Shown: piece by piece, positions 39,719-40,776 of the stretch | Numbering within the stretch: position 1 is the first letter of the stretch | Layout of the letters: every line of letters starts with the position of its first letter | Assembly: GCA_002298965.1 (NCBI GenBank) | Contig: DBMN01000250.1 | Location: forward strand, 755 to 41,530 | Direction: 5' to 3' | DNA length: 40,776 nucleotides | From: Rhizobiales bacterium UBA697 | GTDB lineage: Bacteria > Pseudomonadota > Alphaproteobacteria > Rhizobiales > Ancalomicrobiaceae | Notes under the pieces: model-generated | Told to the model about the DNA's origin: nothing | The model's database searches: none | The model's input: the letters and a program-made list of their open reading frames with translations, nothing else | Position numbers and translations under genes: made by a program

Positions 39719-40776
39719 ATGATCGAGACGGCAAATGCACGGTATTTGACCAGACGAATGCCGATGATCGCATCAATTCGTGCCTCTGCACTGATGCCGA
39801 TCGTCAAAGAACTCGATCAACGGACCGGAAAAGCGGATCTGTTGATGGCCGGGCAGGGCATTTTCCGCGGCGAACTCGCCGATCCCTACTCGACCGTACC
39901 GATCGGCGGCTATCTCGCCACCTTCGAACACGCCGCCGAACTCGTCGGCGATCCGAGCCTCGGCGCCCGCCTCGGCATCGGGCTGAAGCCGGCCGACATC
40001 GGGCCGATGGGCATGCTCTTCGCCATGGCGCCGACCATCCGCCGCGCCTTCGAGCGCCTGTCGCGCTTCGTCAGCGCGTTCCAGGGCGCGACGAGCTCGG
40101 AGGTGACCGAGAAGGGCGACATGCTGGTGTGGAGCTACGGCATCAGCGATCCCGCCCTGTGGCCGCGCCGGCAGGACAGCGAGTACACGCTCGCCGCCAC
40201 CTGCCATCTGGTGCGCCAGTGCTTCGTCTCCGGCTGGAACCCGGTCGAGGTGCATTTCGAGCACCCGGCCCCCGCCGACGTGCGGCCGCTGCAGCGCATC
40301 TTCCAGGCGCCGCTGCGCTTCGGCCAGTCGGCCAACCGCCTGATCTTCGACGCGGCGGAAGCCGACCGCGTCCACCATCAGGAAGACCCGGCGCTGGTCG
40401 AGATGCTGCAACGCCACATCGCCGATCTCTCCGGCGAACTCGGCAAGCCTGTGAGCTGGTCGGAACGCGTCTGGGCGCTGCTCGGCATCCATCTCGGCTT
40501 CAAGGACGTCACCACCGCGAGCCTCGCCCGCGAACTCGGCACCGCGCCGCGCACCCTGCAGCGCCGACTGGCGGAGGAGGGCGTTTCCTTGCGCGAACTG
40601 CTCCGGCGTTACCGCATCACCAAGGCGGCGTCCTTCGAGCGCACCGACGAGCGCAACCGCTCGCGCCTCGCCCATGCGCTCGGCTATGCCGACAGCACCT
40701 CGCTGTGGCGGGCGCGGCGGACGTGGAACGCCGACGTCGCGGCCGCACCGGCGGCGGCCCGTGGCGCGGCCGGTCG
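39719..40776 (+). CDS. AraC-family transcriptional regulator (3' end beyond window)
   Basis: At least 352 residues; the frame is open to the last base. The N-terminal part (about 20-215) is the ligand-binding domain of OruR/ArgR-like AraC proteins: GELADPYSTVPIGGYLATFEHA, LGARLGIGLKPADIGPMGML and DSEYTLAATCHLVRQCF. The C-terminal part is the AraC double helix-turn-helix: VTTASLARELGTAPRTLQRRLAEEG, then RLAHALGYADSTSLWRARRTW. Family members are about 330-350 residues, so little is missing. ATG 39719 follows GGGGTGA; ATG 39758 is an alternative. Divergence from the APC permease gene suggests that it controls that operon. Confidence 0.86.
   Translation, partial: MIETANARYLTRRMPMIASIRASALMPIVKELDQRTGKADLLMAGQGIFRGELADPYSTVPIGGYLATFEHAAELVGDPSLGARLGIGLKPADIGPMGMLFAMAPTIRRAFERLSRFVSAFQGATSSEVTEKGDMLVWSYGISDPALWPRRQDSEYTLAATCHLVRQCFVSGWNPVEVHFEHPAPADVRPLQRIFQAPLRFGQSANRLIFDAAEADRVHHQEDPALVEMLQRHIADLSGELGKPVSWSERVWALLGIHLGFKDVTTASLARELGTAPRTLQRRLAEEGVSLRELLRRYRITKAASFERTDERNRSRLAHALGYADSTSLWRARRTWNADVAAAPAAARGAAG

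Overview
The window is GC-rich (roughly 70 % by eye), almost fully coding, and looks like chromosome of an alphaproteobacterium, most likely of the Hyphomicrobiales (Rhizobiales). The pointers are the hdaA-type short DnaA paralogue, an NDUFS4-like complex I accessory subunit, the order purN-purM / CDP-alcohol phosphatidyltransferase / PerM / hdaA / ppk / ppx, and the many GTG/TTG starts. No species is named because nothing in the sequence fixes one. There is no CRISPR array, phage, insertion sequence or rRNA, and no stretch above 300 bases lacks a gene.

Left part (1-6.9 kb): the end of a LolD-type ABC ATPase; a MarR-GNAT fusion regulator with a striking 29-bp palindrome over its promoter; a glyoxalase I-like protein divergent from a sirtuin; a double cold-shock-domain protein; a DUF192 protein; tRNA-Pro(TGG); the complex I subunit; tRNA-Arg(TCT); a toxin-first RelE/XRE toxin-antitoxin pair; a TetA-like MFS exporter.

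Phosphate and housekeeping part (6.9-22.4 kb): pstSCAB on the minus strand with a candidate Pho box before pstS and a hairpin between pstS and pstC. Just upstream of pstS lies the most unusual locus: a two-gene operon of a membrane-tethered Cache sensor domain without any output domain, followed with a 4-bp overlap by a pentameric ligand-gated ion channel (pLGIC). Then purN and purM on the minus strand. On the plus strand a CDP-alcohol phosphatidyltransferase, PerM and hdaA follow with overlaps, then ppk (its own candidate Pho box), ppx and a KamA/EpmB-like radical SAM gene.

Catabolic part (22.4-40.8 kb): a LysR regulator divergent from a salicylate 5-hydroxylase operon (nagAa-nagG-nagH-nagAb) and an aromatic-acid MFS transporter; a tauABC-type importer divergent from a MocR-family regulator with repeated GYGCCAGA motifs between them; a putative taurine dehydrogenase pair (NTF2-like plus FAD protein); and an amine or amino-acid catabolic set on the minus strand (FAD oxidase, Rid protein without the usual arginine, ornithine-cyclodeaminase-like protein, APC permease) divergent from an AraC regulator cut by the window end.

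Together the region couples phosphate uptake and polyphosphate turnover with import and oxidation of aromatic acids, organosulfonates and amines. The Cache/pLGIC operon is the best candidate for a little-described system.
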